Counted from the stretch's first letter, positions 38,127 to 47,660 are shown. The stretch is DNA of 64,000 bases from Azoamicus sp964498335 (GCA_964498335.1 CAZCGL010000001.1:1-64000), one strand, 5' to 3'. Notes: a model not told the origin generated them from the sequence alone. A program made the numbers and translations.

Positions 38127-38431
38127 ATATCTTTAATACCATCATTTAATATTTTTTTACATTTATCATACAAATTATTATAAGTATTATAAATTAATAA
38201 AGCATAATCAAAATCTTTTTGTGTTACGATTAAACCATTAACATTAGTGCCTATTAACATCTTAATTTTTTCTGGCTCATCAGTATTATAAATGCTTCTA
38301 ATATTTTTTTTTATATTTAAAACTTCTTCAAAAGCTATTAAAGTATCTCTAATTACCTTATTTTCTTTCATTTCAGAACTAAAATATTTATACGCTTTAC
38401 TTTTTAAAAAAATATCATTTTCAGAAACCAT
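38123..38431 (-). CDS. Unknown 102-residue protein inside the nos operon
   Basis: I do not recognise this gene. It sits between nosY (7 bp) and nosL (4-nt overlap), all on one strand, so it is co-translated with NosL. It has no signal peptide, no membrane segment, no cysteine and no histidine, so it is probably cytosolic and does not bind copper by those residues. The composition is mixed-helical: residues 1-45 and 75-102 look amphipathic, joined by KMLIGTNVNGLIVTQKDF. The balanced composition argues for a selected gene. It might be an operon-specific assembly helper for the NosDFY transporter, but that is only positional. Confidence 0.75.
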   Translation of the reverse strand: MVSENDIFLKSKAYKYFSSEMKENKVIRDTLIAFEEVLNIKKNIRSIYNTDEPEKIKMLIGTNVNGLIVTQKDFDYALLIYNTYNNLYDKCKKILNDGIKDI

Positions 38432-38438
38432 ATAAACC

Positions 38439-39251
38439 TTATATTTTTTTTTTAAAATAAAAAAATAAAAAAATAAAAAAAATTAACAAAAACCATAAAA
38501 ATATATATATAAACAAATAAGTAATATCAAAAAAATTTCCATTTATACCAAATAAATCATTAGCATCATTTGGTATGAAAAAAAATATTGACATTAACCT
38601 AAATAGTTCAGCTGGATTAAAAAATAATAAAAAACTCAAAATAAAATTAGAAATATAACCATAAAATAAAACTACAAAAAAAGTAAAAATAATATCATAA
38701 ACAAAAACAAAAAATAACCAAATAAAAATACTTAATAAAATAACAAATGTTCTATCTCTAGATGAATTAGATACATACAACGCAAAATAATTAAATATAA
38801 AACTTAACCATATAGAAATCAATATAAATTTAAGCAGAACAAGAATTTTAATCCCCAAAAAATAAAGATAAAAAGATACAGGCAAAAAACCTAATAAAAA
38901 AGATAGAGTAAATACAATCCAATTTCCAAGAAGTTTTCCCATTAAAACTTCTAATATTGTAACTCTATAAGATAAAATAAGATCTAATACTCCAGATTCT
39001 CTTTCTGACAAAATAGCATCATACGATAATATAAAAGAAAACAAAGGAATAAGATACATTTGTAAATGTATTATTGATAAAGCCAAGGATCTTATATCTG
39101 TTTGAGAATGATCTCCAGAAATTATTTCTCCAAAATAAATTATAATAAAATTCAAAAAACAAAAGATAATAGACGAAAGTAAAAACCAATAATTTTTAAA
39201 ATTCGAAATAAATTCTTTTTTTGATATTACGTAAACATTATTAATATTCAT
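38439..39251 (-). CDS. nosY: NosY, ABC transporter permease for NosZ maturation
   Basis: Membrane component of the NosDFY transporter, which supplies sulfur or helps copper loading of NosZ. The start KKEFISNFKNYWFLLSS and the motif SERESGVLDLILSYRV (coupling region near residue 90) are typical of NosY. Six membrane helices fit the 270 residues. It overlaps nosF by 4 nt. Confidence 0.93.
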   Translation of the reverse strand: MNINNVYVISKKEFISNFKNYWFLLSSIIFCFLNFIIIYFGEIISGDHSQTDIRSLALSIIHLQMYLIPLFSFILSYDAILSERESGVLDLILSYRVTILEVLMGKLLGNWIVFTLSFLLGFLPVSFYLYFLGIKILVLLKFILISIWLSFIFNYFALYVSNSSRDRTFVILLSIFIWLFFVFVYDIIFTFFVVLFYGYISNFILSFLLFFNPAELFRLMSIFFFIPNDANDLFGINGNFFDITYLFIYIFLWFLLIFFIFLFFYFKKKI

Positions 39252-40159
39252 GATAAACTTAACAATATATCCTCTAAAATTTTATTATCAATTCTAATAT
39301 CTCTTATAGATAATTGATTATCTAACAGAAATAAAATTAAATCTAAAATAAACTTATTATTTGCTCTTCCATATAAAATATTACCGATAATATTAATATT
39401 CGGAAATTTATTATTCAATAAAGATAAACTTATTTTATCTAAATAATCAACTCTTATATAAAGTTCTTTAAATAAAACATTATCTTCAGAATCAAGAGCG
39501 TTAATATCAAACTCTTTTATAATAACACCATTAGAAAGAATAAGCACATTATCTACATTACCATATATCTCTGTTAAATGATGACTCGATAATAAAACTA
39601 TTGAACCATTATCAGCTAATTTACGCAAAATACTGTAAAACATAGTTATACTACCACAATCAAACCCATTAGATGGCTCATCAAATAAAATAATTTTAGG
39701 CTTACCTAAAATAGCTTGTGCTAAATTCAATCTTTGTTTCATACCCTTAGATAAAGCTTTAACTTTTTTATTTGCATGTTCTAATAAAAAAACAGTATTT
39801 AAAACTTCATCAAAATTAATATCTTTACATCCCTTTAATTCAGAAAAAAAATGCAAGACATCTTTAACACACATATCTTTATACAATTGTAAGAATTCAG
39901 GCATAAAACCTAAATCTTTTTTATAAAATAAAATAGTATCATCAGTTATATTAATATTATTATAAAAAAATAAACCAGAACTAGGTTTACACAATCCAGT
40001 TAAAATTTTAAATAGTGTAGTTTTGCCCGAACCATTTATACCTAGTAAAGCTGTTATTTTACCACCTAAAATTTTAGCATTTAATTTTTTTAAAATAAAA
40101 ACATTTTGTTTATAAAAAAAATCAATATTTTTTAATTCTATAAAATTATTATTTACCAT
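39248..40159 (-). CDS. nosF: NosF, ABC transporter ATPase for NosZ maturation
   Basis: ATPase driving NosDFY. Walker A is GINGSGKT at residues 40-47, the signature is LSKGMKQRLNLAQA, and Walker B is IILFDEPSNGFD. The H-loop follows in LLSSHHLTEI. It has 303 residues, full length. The 3' end overlaps nosY by 4 nt and the start overlaps the nosD stop by 7 nt. Confidence 0.95.
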   Translation of the reverse strand: MVNNNFIELKNIDFFYKQNVFILKKLNAKILGGKITALLGINGSGKTTLFKILTGLCKPSSGLFFYNNINITDDTILFYKKDLGFMPEFLQLYKDMCVKDVLHFFSELKGCKDINFDEVLNTVFLLEHANKKVKALSKGMKQRLNLAQAILGKPKIILFDEPSNGFDCGSITMFYSILRKLADNGSIVLLSSHHLTEIYGNVDNVLILSNGVIIKEFDINALDSEDNVLFKELYIRVDYLDKISLSLLNNKFPNINIIGNILYGRANNKFILDLILFLLDNQLSIRDIRIDNKILEDILLSLS

Positions 40160-41373
40160 ATTATTGGTCTCATTAAAGGATAATTATCTATAATAGAAAA
40201 TTTTCTAAAAGAAGGAAATTGATTTTCTATTTTCTGCAACAAAACTAAAGCTGGGCTATTAAACATAATTTTTAAAATTGGATATGACGAAACAATCCAA
40301 TCACTTATATTTGTGACATAAAATTTTTTATCACCAATACCATCAAAATTTAAATCCCAACCTACATAATGTGACCAAAAATTACCTATATTATTAGAAT
40401 TCCATATAATTTTTCTATTATCTAAAAATTGAATTTGTAAGTTATTACTTATAAAATTATTATCATATACTAAATTATCATCACTACCACTATATACTTT
40501 TATACCAACCAAATTTTTTATAATATCATTATTTATAATATCATTAAAATAACTATCACCTAATAAAACTCCATCTCTATTATAAAGTGATTTATTTTTT
40601 AATATTCTACTATACAAAACATCTCTAAAAAATAATCCATGCGTAACATTAGAATAAGCAAAATTATTTATTAAATCTACATATTTTGAATACATTATAG
40701 CGATACCTATCATAGAATTGGAAACTATATTAGATAAAACATTACATTTGTTACTAAACATATAATGTATTCCAAACCTAACATTTGTAAAAATATTTCT
40801 ATTAATAGAAACTTCGTTAGAATTAGTTATATAAACTCCATCTCTACCATTTATTATAAAATTATCTGCTACAATAGAATTACTGTTCCGATATAAATGT
40901 AATGTATTGCCTCTATCAGATAAAATACTATCAAATGCTCCTACAAAAATATTATTCAAAAAATAATTACATGCTGATTCATTTGACCACAAAGAAAATC
41001 CACATTCAGAAAAAAAATTATTAATAATATTAACATTACTACCATTTATAAAAATGCATGAATCAGATACAGACATATCCTTTCCACTATTATAAAAAGA
41101 AATACCTTTAATATTAACGTTAGAACTCTCAATAGTGAGAATATTTCCAATACCGCAAGAAGTTAAAACAACATTACCATCAGAAATTAAATTTATTGAT
41201 TTATTGACTACAAAATTTCCTACATACACGCCAGATTTTAAAAAAATATAATCACCATTTTTAGAACTACTTAAAGCTAATGCTAAATCATTAGAATTAT
41301 AAACATCTTTATAAGAATTAGCATTTACATTTAAAAATATAAAAAAAATGATCAAAACTAAAACTTTTGCCAT
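40153..41373 (-). CDS. nosD: NosD, periplasmic beta-helix protein for NosZ maturation
   Basis: Periplasmic part of the NosDFY complex. A Sec signal occupies residues 1-18. The rest is a right-handed parallel beta-helix with repeated N-x-[IV]-x-x-N rungs (for example GISFYNSGKD, VYITNSNEVSINRN, GIAIMYSKYVDLINN) of the NosD/CASH type. The C-terminal block NIGNFWSHYVGWDLNFDGIG is highly characteristic of NosD. It has 406 residues, family length. It overlaps nosR by 16 nt. Confidence 0.96.
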   Translation of the reverse strand: MAKVLVLIIFFIFLNVNANSYKDVYNSNDLALALSSSKNGDYIFLKSGVYVGNFVVNKSINLISDGNVVLTSCGIGNILTIESSNVNIKGISFYNSGKDMSVSDSCIFINGSNVNIINNFFSECGFSLWSNESACNYFLNNIFVGAFDSILSDRGNTLHLYRNSNSIVADNFIINGRDGVYITNSNEVSINRNIFTNVRFGIHYMFSNKCNVLSNIVSNSMIGIAIMYSKYVDLINNFAYSNVTHGLFFRDVLYSRILKNKSLYNRDGVLLGDSYFNDIINNDIIKNLVGIKVYSGSDDNLVYDNNFISNNLQIQFLDNRKIIWNSNNIGNFWSHYVGWDLNFDGIGDKKFYVTNISDWIVSSYPILKIMFNSPALVLLQKIENQFPSFRKFSIIDNYPLMRPIIW

Positions 41374-43385
41374 ACACCAATCTCATATTTTTCCCAAACT
41401 TTCCTACTAATAAGTGGCGGACAAACTTTATTATTATACATATTATTAACGCAAGTAAAACAGCCAAAACATTCTTTAGGATCTATTTTTCCGTATTCAT
41501 TAATAGCTTTAGAATTACATGTAATATTACATTTTTTACAAAAACCACAAGACTTTCTTCGTTTCAACCTGAATATAGTAAAAAAAGATAATGCAGATAA
41601 AAATGCGCCTAAAGGGCACAAAATTCTACAAAAAAATCTATACATAAAAATACTTAATATCAACAAAAAAATAGTATAAAAAGATACTAATTTTGGCCTA
41701 TTAAATATTCCTACACTCCAAATTGTCTTAAACGGCTCTATTTCCGAATATAATTCAGCTTTAGCAACACCATAAAATATAGCAATAAATAACAAAAAAA
41801 ATAATATAAAATATCTTAAATACCGTACTTTATTAAAAATAACAACATTAAACTCAAAACTATGATCATTAAAAATAAGTGACCTTATTTTAAATAAAAT
41901 CTCTTGCAAAGCGCCAAAAGGGCAAATCCAACCACAAAAAAAAGATTTTCCCCATAAAAATATTGTGAATAAAATCATTATCCATCCAACACATAAATAA
42001 GGGTCCCATAAAAAAGTCTCTAATTTTTTAATAGCATACAAATTAACTATAGAGGGTTGCCCATGTAATAAAACACCTATTATATACACATCTAATAACA
42101 AAACAAAATTATAAATAACAGATAAATAAAAATTATTTTTAGAAATAAAATCTCTAAAAATAAAAACACATATAACAAAAACCCATAAACAAAATAATAA
42201 AGATATATTAAAAAATTTATATTTCCATTGTTCTACAATTTTACTATCATTCTTAATTAAAAAAATATCCGGAGTTTTATACGTTATAGAAAATGTCTTA
42301 TAATCTAATAATAAAATCAAATTCCATGGTTTCCAAGGTTTATATTTATTATTATTAACTATAAAAATTCCACTTTCTCTATAATCATCAATATCAACTA
42401 AATTTAAATCATAGACATTTTTAAAATCACTATCTCTAAAAGTAAACATGTTTCCATCTTGTTCTATTCTAAATCTATCAAAAATGCCACCTCTGACAAA
42501 ACCACTACCTTTGAAGCTCCAAGTTCCATTATTTAATATAATAATAGCAGGCTTACCATCTGTGTCATTAAATAAATCATTATAATAATTAAGGCCAAGA
42601 ATATTTATTCCTATAGAATTGTGAGTTAAATCTGCAAAATAAATATCTACAAGCAGATCAGAAAAATTTTCATTAACAACGTTTAAAAATTGATCTAAGC
42701 AATAATGTCTAATTGCTTTATTTTTAATTAAGTCATCCCATGAATATTTCTTAAATTTATTATTAAAAGCACCATCAGAAATAGATTTTTCTATAATTCC
42801 AAATTTAACGGCAATTTCTCTAGAAGATTCTAAAACTGTTTCTTGCAAAATTAATGACGTAACTGTAGCTCCAGCTATTATAGGAATACTAATTCCGCCA
42901 GTTATATCTTCGCCTATTACTATTTTATCTGATACATTTTTATCTTTATAAAATGAAACGGCTTCTAATAGTTTTTCAATAGGAATACCAGTTAATAAAA
43001 TTGGCTCACTATGTTTAACTAATTTCAACTCATTAATAATTCCATTTATAGATAATGATATTAATATTTCTAACGGTTTTCCGGAATACGCTACTACACT
43101 AACAATATCCGTTGTATAAAACAAATAGCTAATAAGTTTATCTTCTCCATGATTATCTTTTGCAAATAATTCTAAAACTCTATTATCTTTATTACTAACT
43201 AAAAATTTTTCATTATTTTTGACTATAAAATTACAACTTCTTTCCACACAAGAAATTAAATCATTATTTAAAGACAAATATCCAGCCTGAACACAGCAAA
43301 ATATATACAAACTTAATAGCGATGAAATGAACCTTATTTTTAAAATAAGGTTCAAAATTTTATTAATGAAAGAAAAAAAATTCAT
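41358..43385 (-). CDS. nosR: NosR, flavin/iron-sulfur membrane protein supporting N2O reductase
   Basis: NosR is needed for nos expression and electron transfer to NosZ. Residues 75-190 are a periplasmic FMN-binding domain, with the covalent flavin Thr in AGATVTS. Several membrane helices follow from about residue 395, including two CxxxCP motifs (CGWICPFGA and CRILCPLGA). The C-terminal ferredoxin domain has CGFCKKCNITC and CFGCFTC. It has 675 residues, slightly short of the usual 720. FMN attachment would need ApbE, which is not in this window. It is directly after nosZ (1 bp). Confidence 0.96.
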   Translation of the reverse strand: MNFFSFINKILNLILKIRFISSLLSLYIFCCVQAGYLSLNNDLISCVERSCNFIVKNNEKFLVSNKDNRVLELFAKDNHGEDKLISYLFYTTDIVSVVAYSGKPLEILISLSINGIINELKLVKHSEPILLTGIPIEKLLEAVSFYKDKNVSDKIVIGEDITGGISIPIIAGATVTSLILQETVLESSREIAVKFGIIEKSISDGAFNNKFKKYSWDDLIKNKAIRHYCLDQFLNVVNENFSDLLVDIYFADLTHNSIGINILGLNYYNDLFNDTDGKPAIIILNNGTWSFKGSGFVRGGIFDRFRIEQDGNMFTFRDSDFKNVYDLNLVDIDDYRESGIFIVNNNKYKPWKPWNLILLLDYKTFSITYKTPDIFLIKNDSKIVEQWKYKFFNISLLFCLWVFVICVFIFRDFISKNNFYLSVIYNFVLLLDVYIIGVLLHGQPSIVNLYAIKKLETFLWDPYLCVGWIMILFTIFLWGKSFFCGWICPFGALQEILFKIRSLIFNDHSFEFNVVIFNKVRYLRYFILFFLLFIAIFYGVAKAELYSEIEPFKTIWSVGIFNRPKLVSFYTIFLLILSIFMYRFFCRILCPLGAFLSALSFFTIFRLKRRKSCGFCKKCNITCNSKAINEYGKIDPKECFGCFTCVNNMYNNKVCPPLISRKVWEKYEIGVWQKF

Positions 43386-43386
43386 C

Positions 43387-45222
43387 TTAATGAACTAATA
43401 ATCTTCCCCTCATTTCTAAATGTAACGCATGACAAAACCATGTGCAATAATACCAAAAAACTCCTCTTCTAGTAGCTTTAAATGTAACTGAAGCAGTTTC
43501 ACCTGGAGAAACTCCAAAATTTAGATTATGTTCGCTTAAACAAAAACCATGAGTTAAATCATCAACTTTATCTAAATTTGTTTGAATAATTGTAACTTCG
43601 TCGCCTAAATTAACATCTATAACTTTCAATCCATAATTTGGAGCTATGCTAGACATAACAGCAAAAACTTTATCATCTTTTCTTATAATTTTATTAGCTC
43701 CAAAATCCAATCCAAGATCTTGAACCAATTTACGTTCATAAGCAAATTTTCTATCATTTATATTCCACATTTTAACTGCTTTTATTAAAGCTCTATTGAC
43801 TATTAAAGCATCATGCGGTTCAGGAGCAACAGGACCATCATGTAATAATTTCATCTTACCTTCTGATATACCTATTAATTGATCATTATCAGGAAAAGAT
43901 GGACCTACAGGTAAAAATCTATCCTTAGAAAATTTATTTAAAGACACTACGTAATTACCATCAGCATCTTTAGTTTCACTCATAGAAGCATTTATGTGTC
44001 CAGGCTGATAATGTACATCTAATTTTTGTACTAAATAATCTTTATCACCTTTTATAGCTTTTTCTATATTCCACATACAAACCATAGAATCCAAAAATAA
44101 AGTAGTATACGCATTTCCCCTACCATCAAAAGCGGTATGTAATGGACCTAAACCTAATTCAGGTTCTGCTAACACACATTCTTTAGGTAAAATTTTTCCA
44201 GAAAAAGCATCTGCTATTTTTTCAATAGATATAATAGATGCTGTTGGAGACAATTTACCTGAACATATAGCATACTTACCATCAGGTGATATATTAACAC
44301 CATGTGGATTTTTAGGTACAGGTATATATAAAACATAAGGATTTTTTCCTCTACCATCAATTATAGGTGCATCTGACTCTTTAAATTTAATACCTTTACC
44401 TTGAGCTACAGCTTCTTCAATTTTTTCTAAATTAAAAACAGTTAAATGATCTCTATCCGCTGACATCATATCTTCTAACAAAACACCTTCTTCAGAATTA
44501 TAACATGTCCCCATAGAATATCTTCCTTGATAATCCGTAGCACATAGATCTAAATTACCATCTATCATAACCTGCCATCTTACTTTCATTGTCTTAGCAT
44601 CTACGCATGTGTGCAAAGCAACATATTTATCAGGATTTTCTATATCTCTTCCATCATTAGGTAAAGGAATCGCAAATTCACTATTACAAAAAACTGCATC
44701 TAATTTATGTCTAGATGTAAATAATCCATGAGTGCCTTGAGCATAAGGTATCTTAGTTATAGCATCTGTTTCCATAACATCTAATCTAAATCTAGCAATT
44801 CTTGCTGTTGATTTATCATTAATAAAACCAAATTTACCATCATAAGTACCATTACTATAAGATAGATGAACATGATGTGTATCACCTACAGTATACCCTT
44901 TCAATATTTGTTTGCTATAATTAGTAATACCCCAACCACCAGTACAATCATAATTAAAACATGGTATTAATTTAAGCTCTCTCATTGATGGTACTGCTAA
45001 TACTCTTATTTCTCCAGATTGACCTGCAGACCAAAAACCATAATATTTATCTAACTCTCCAGGATGCACAACATGATTAATAACTTTTTTCTTACTTGTT
45101 GCTTTAACAATATTCATAGCTCCAGAAGAAAAATAAATAGCGGCAGCAGCAACGCTGACACCTAAAGTTTTTCTAATAAAATCTCGTCTATCTTTTGACA
45201 TAACTAAATTATTTTTATTCAT
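43387..45222 (-). CDS. nosZ: Nitrous oxide reductase NosZ (clade I, Tat-exported)
   Basis: Reduces N2O to N2 in the periplasm. A twin-arginine signal (Arg12-Arg13, RRDFIRKTLG) precedes a hydrophobic stretch ending near residue 42, which defines the Tat-dependent clade I type. Seven-bladed propeller residues for the CuZ cluster begin with DTHHVH. The CuA domain at the C-terminus has Cys593, Trp595, Cys597, His601 and Met604 (CTWFCHALHLEM). It has 611 residues, a little under the usual 640. GGAG lies 7 nt before the ATG. It is the first gene of nosZRDFY-unknown-nosL. Confidence 0.98.
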   Translation of the reverse strand: MNKNNLVMSKDRRDFIRKTLGVSVAAAAIYFSSGAMNIVKATSKKKVINHVVHPGELDKYYGFWSAGQSGEIRVLAVPSMRELKLIPCFNYDCTGGWGITNYSKQILKGYTVGDTHHVHLSYSNGTYDGKFGFINDKSTARIARFRLDVMETDAITKIPYAQGTHGLFTSRHKLDAVFCNSEFAIPLPNDGRDIENPDKYVALHTCVDAKTMKVRWQVMIDGNLDLCATDYQGRYSMGTCYNSEEGVLLEDMMSADRDHLTVFNLEKIEEAVAQGKGIKFKESDAPIIDGRGKNPYVLYIPVPKNPHGVNISPDGKYAICSGKLSPTASIISIEKIADAFSGKILPKECVLAEPELGLGPLHTAFDGRGNAYTTLFLDSMVCMWNIEKAIKGDKDYLVQKLDVHYQPGHINASMSETKDADGNYVVSLNKFSKDRFLPVGPSFPDNDQLIGISEGKMKLLHDGPVAPEPHDALIVNRALIKAVKMWNINDRKFAYERKLVQDLGLDFGANKIIRKDDKVFAVMSSIAPNYGLKVIDVNLGDEVTIIQTNLDKVDDLTHGFCLSEHNLNFGVSPGETASVTFKATRRGVFWYYCTWFCHALHLEMRGRLLVH

Positions 45223-45255
45223 TTACTTTCTCCAATAAAATACTTAATATAAAAT

Positions 45256-45275
45256 ATATTAAATATATTTAATAT
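45256..45275. repeat. 20-bp perfect palindrome upstream of nosZ
   Basis: ATATTAAATATATTTAATAT is identical to its own reverse complement. It lies 34 bp before the nosZ start, in the 110-bp spacer shared with the divergent gene at 45333. It could be a regulator-binding site, but in A+T-rich DNA about one such palindrome in this window is expected by chance. Confidence 0.4.
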
Positions 45276-45332
45276 TAGTGTTTATATAATACACAATTTT
45301 TTGAAAAACTTTAAGATTTAAAAAAAAAATAT

Positions 45333-45989
45333 ATGAAAAAAAATAATAAAATAATAATTTTAAGTAAAAATGAAAACTTAATAAATTCTATAATTAAAGA
45401 GAATAAAATAAAGCCAATTTTAATAAATGAACATATTTATAACTTAGAAGAAAGTAAAAAAAAAAATAACATACCAATATATCCAATAAAATTAACAAAA
45501 AGCTTTAATAATAATGAAAAAATGTTATTTTCATATATAATAAAAAAATACTTAAATATTAGATCTAGAATAATAATAGATACAGAAGAACCTAAAAATG
45601 CTCAACCATTTGAAAATACAAATATTACAAACATAACAGAGTTAGTTAATAACGATATAAACTATATATTATCTTTATTGAAAATTTTAAATAATTCAGA
45701 AAATGAAATAAGATTAATATTTTTAATACATAAAGAAAAAAAAACTCAAAATAATTTTTTTACAGTAAAAAATTGTATAAATAAATTTATAATTGAATTT
45801 ATGAAAAATGAAAATAATAATAAAAATATTTATATAAATTGCATCTCAACAGAAAATATAAATTTAAATTACAAAAATCAAATTTATCCATTTAAAAATA
45901 AAATAAAATTAAAAGATATATCAATGTTAACAAAAGCTTGCGATTTTATAATTAAAAGAAATATAAAAAACAAACTAATAATAGTTTAA
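45333..45989 (+). CDS. Degenerate short-chain dehydrogenase-like protein (YciK-like)
   Basis: Not assignable by clear motifs. Residues 100-215 follow the order of a YciK-type SDR: the ELVNNDINYILSLLKIL helix, the LIFLIH strand, then FFTVKNCINKFIIEFMK aligning with the family YAASKFA helix, IYINCIS for the V-NC-I-PG strand, and IKLKDISMLTKACDFI for the ending. The glycine-rich TGxxxGIG site is gone and the catalytic Tyr-x3-Lys is Phe142-x3-Lys146. It is 218 residues long (YciK 252). It is probably not an active oxidoreductase. It is divergent from nosZ and convergent with rsmH. Confidence 0.55.
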   Translation: MKKNNKIIILSKNENLINSIIKENKIKPILINEHIYNLEESKKKNNIPIYPIKLTKSFNNNEKMLFSYIIKKYLNIRSRIIIDTEEPKNAQPFENTNITNITELVNNDINYILSLLKILNNSENEIRLIFLIHKEKKTQNNFFTVKNCINKFIIEFMKNENNNKNIYINCISTENINLNYKNQIYPFKNKIKLKDISMLTKACDFIIKRNIKNKLIIV

Positions 45990-45996
45990 AATAGCC

Positions 45997-46866
45997 TCAT
46001 ATTTTTACAAAAACTCGCATAATAGCACTTCTAGACGAATAATTGAAATTTAACTCTTGTATAGATGGCTTGATAAAACTAACAAAAGATTTTAAGACTA
46101 AAGAATTATTTTTAAAAAAATTTTTTACAATTTTATCTTCTATGGAATTAAAACTAATTAATAATAAAACTCCAGAAGATTTCAAAGCATTAAAAATATT
46201 TTTTAAAAAAGAAAATAATACAAACATGTCATTATTTATAAAAATTCTAATAGCTTGATAAACTTTATTAAAATAAATAATATATTTTTTATTAAACTTG
46301 CACGCTTTTAATAAAATATTAAAAAAATCACTAGATGTTCTTATTCTATTTTTTTTTCTAAAAAATAAGATCTCATTAACTATATGAGTGGAAAGTGTAT
46401 TATTATTTATAAAACTAAAAACAACAAATAATTCGTCTAAACTAGCAAAATTAAACCAATCTACAGCTCTAGTTTTTTGAAAAAAATCTAAACGCATATC
46501 TAAAAAACCATTTGTATTAAAACCAAACCCTCTATTTAAATCTAATAACTGATAATTAGATACACCTAAATCTACCAAAACTCCGTCTATAATACCAAAA
46601 AATTTATTATCATTAATTATAAATAAAACTTTATCAAAAGAGCATTTATAAAAAACAATTTTTTTATTAGTAATAAAAAATTTATTACCAAATTTCAAAA
46701 AATTTGATAAATCTTTATCTATTAAATTAAAAATAGCGCGCTTATTTAAAAATTTAGATATGCCTAAAGAATGGCCTCCAACTCCTAAAGTGCAATCAAA
46801 ATAAATGCCATTAGATAAAATATCTAAATTTTTCAAAACTTCATTTAACATTACAGGAATATGCAT
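45997..46866 (-). CDS. rsmH: 16S rRNA m4C1402 methyltransferase RsmH
   Basis: N4-methylates C1402 of 16S rRNA. The start MHIPVMLNEVL is canonical, and the SAM site is DCTLGVGGHS. Later blocks DLGVSNYQLL, RGFGFNTNGFLDMR and VYQAIRIFINND match the family. It has 289 residues (E. coli 313). It usually heads the dcw cell division/peptidoglycan cluster, but here no fts or mur gene follows. Confidence 0.96.
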   Translation of the reverse strand: MHIPVMLNEVLKNLDILSNGIYFDCTLGVGGHSLGISKFLNKRAIFNLIDKDLSNFLKFGNKFFITNKKIVFYKCSFDKVLFIINDNKFFGIIDGVLVDLGVSNYQLLDLNRGFGFNTNGFLDMRLDFFQKTRAVDWFNFASLDELFVVFSFINNNTLSTHIVNEILFFRKKNRIRTSSDFFNILLKACKFNKKYIIYFNKVYQAIRIFINNDMFVLFSFLKNIFNALKSSGVLLLISFNSIEDKIVKNFFKNNSLVLKSFVSFIKPSIQELNFNYSSRSAIMRVFVKI

Positions 46867-46870
46867 AAAT

Positions 46871-47071
46871 TTAATAAAAATACTTTAAATAAAAAATAAT
46901 ATAAATAATAAATAAAAAAATAAAAGATAAATATAGAATATTAAATATATCAATGACTATACTTAAGCTAACTAAATATTTTTTTTTAATTAAAAAAAAT
47001 AATAAAAAAAAATCTAAAACGGAAATAATTAAAAAAATATTTACTATATTCAAAAAAAAAAACAACTTCAA
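46871..47071 (-). CDS. Small hydrophobic ORF of unknown reality
   Basis: A 66-residue ORF lying in the 229-bp gap between frr and rsmH and coding for two hydrophobic helices (about 5-28 and 35-64) of Phe, Leu and Ile. I do not recognise it. The T-rich minus strand of this window yields hydrophobic ORFs easily, and there is no visible Shine-Dalgarno sequence, so it may be non-coding. The gap is where uppS/cdsA would lie in larger genomes, but no resemblance to them is seen. Confidence 0.25.
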   Translation of the reverse strand: MKLFFFLNIVNIFLIISVLDFFLLFFLIKKKYLVSLSIVIDIFNILYLSFIFLFIIYIIFYLKYFY

Positions 47072-47095
47072 TTTAAAAAAATAAACACATTAATA

Positions 47096-47653
47096 CTATA
47101 AACTAAATAATTCCTTTTCTTTTTTTTTAAAAGCTGAATCAACATTATCTATATATAAATCAAAAACATTTTGCAATTTTAAAAAAAATTTTTTTTCATC
47201 ATCTTCAGACACTTTATTTGATTTTAAAAAATTTTTAACATCATTATTTATATTTTTTCTAATATTTCTCATAGAAACCTTTGTGTCTTCAGATAATTGC
47301 TTAGCTTTTTTTAAAAAAAAATGCCTACGCTCTGTAGTAACAACAGGAAAAATTAATTTTATGTAATCACTAACAACTATTGGAGTTAAATCCATTTTTA
47401 ACTTGATAATTTCATTACATATTAAATTTATATGATGTTTATCAAAAGGTTTAATTAAAACAGTGTTTCCATGCTCAATACTAATAACAGATATATGATC
47501 CAAAAAAAGTTTATTACCATTATGTAATATAAATATAGACCTAATTAAAGAAATATTAATTTTATTTAAAACTATTTTAGAAAAATCAATTTTTAATATG
47601 TCTATACTTTTTTTTAATTTATCTTCCATATTAACTAAAAAACTAACCAACAT
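47096..47653 (-). CDS. frr: Ribosome recycling factor
   Basis: Splits post-termination ribosomes with EF-G. Family blocks in order: MEDKLKKSIDILKIDFSKI, ISVISIEHGNTVLIKPFD (aligned to V-x-V-x-D/E-x-x-T-L-x-I-x-x-FD), FPVVTTERRHFFLKKAKQL and VSMRNIRKNINNDVK. It has 185 residues, family length when the ATG at 47653 is used. Met9 (47629) is the alternative start. It lies 7 bp after tsf, with pyrH missing between them. Confidence 0.95.
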   Translation of the reverse strand: MLVSFLVNMEDKLKKSIDILKIDFSKIVLNKINISLIRSIFILHNGNKLFLDHISVISIEHGNTVLIKPFDKHHINLICNEIIKLKMDLTPIVVSDYIKLIFPVVTTERRHFFLKKAKQLSEDTKVSMRNIRKNINNDVKNFLKSNKVSEDDEKKFFLKLQNVFDLYIDNVDSAFKKKEKELFSL

Positions 47654-47660
47654 AACTAAC

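Noticed and set aside
45290..45320. TTGAAAAACTTTAA as an FNR-like site near nosZ
   Set aside because: Only partial half-site matches, in sequence where such matches are expected by chance.
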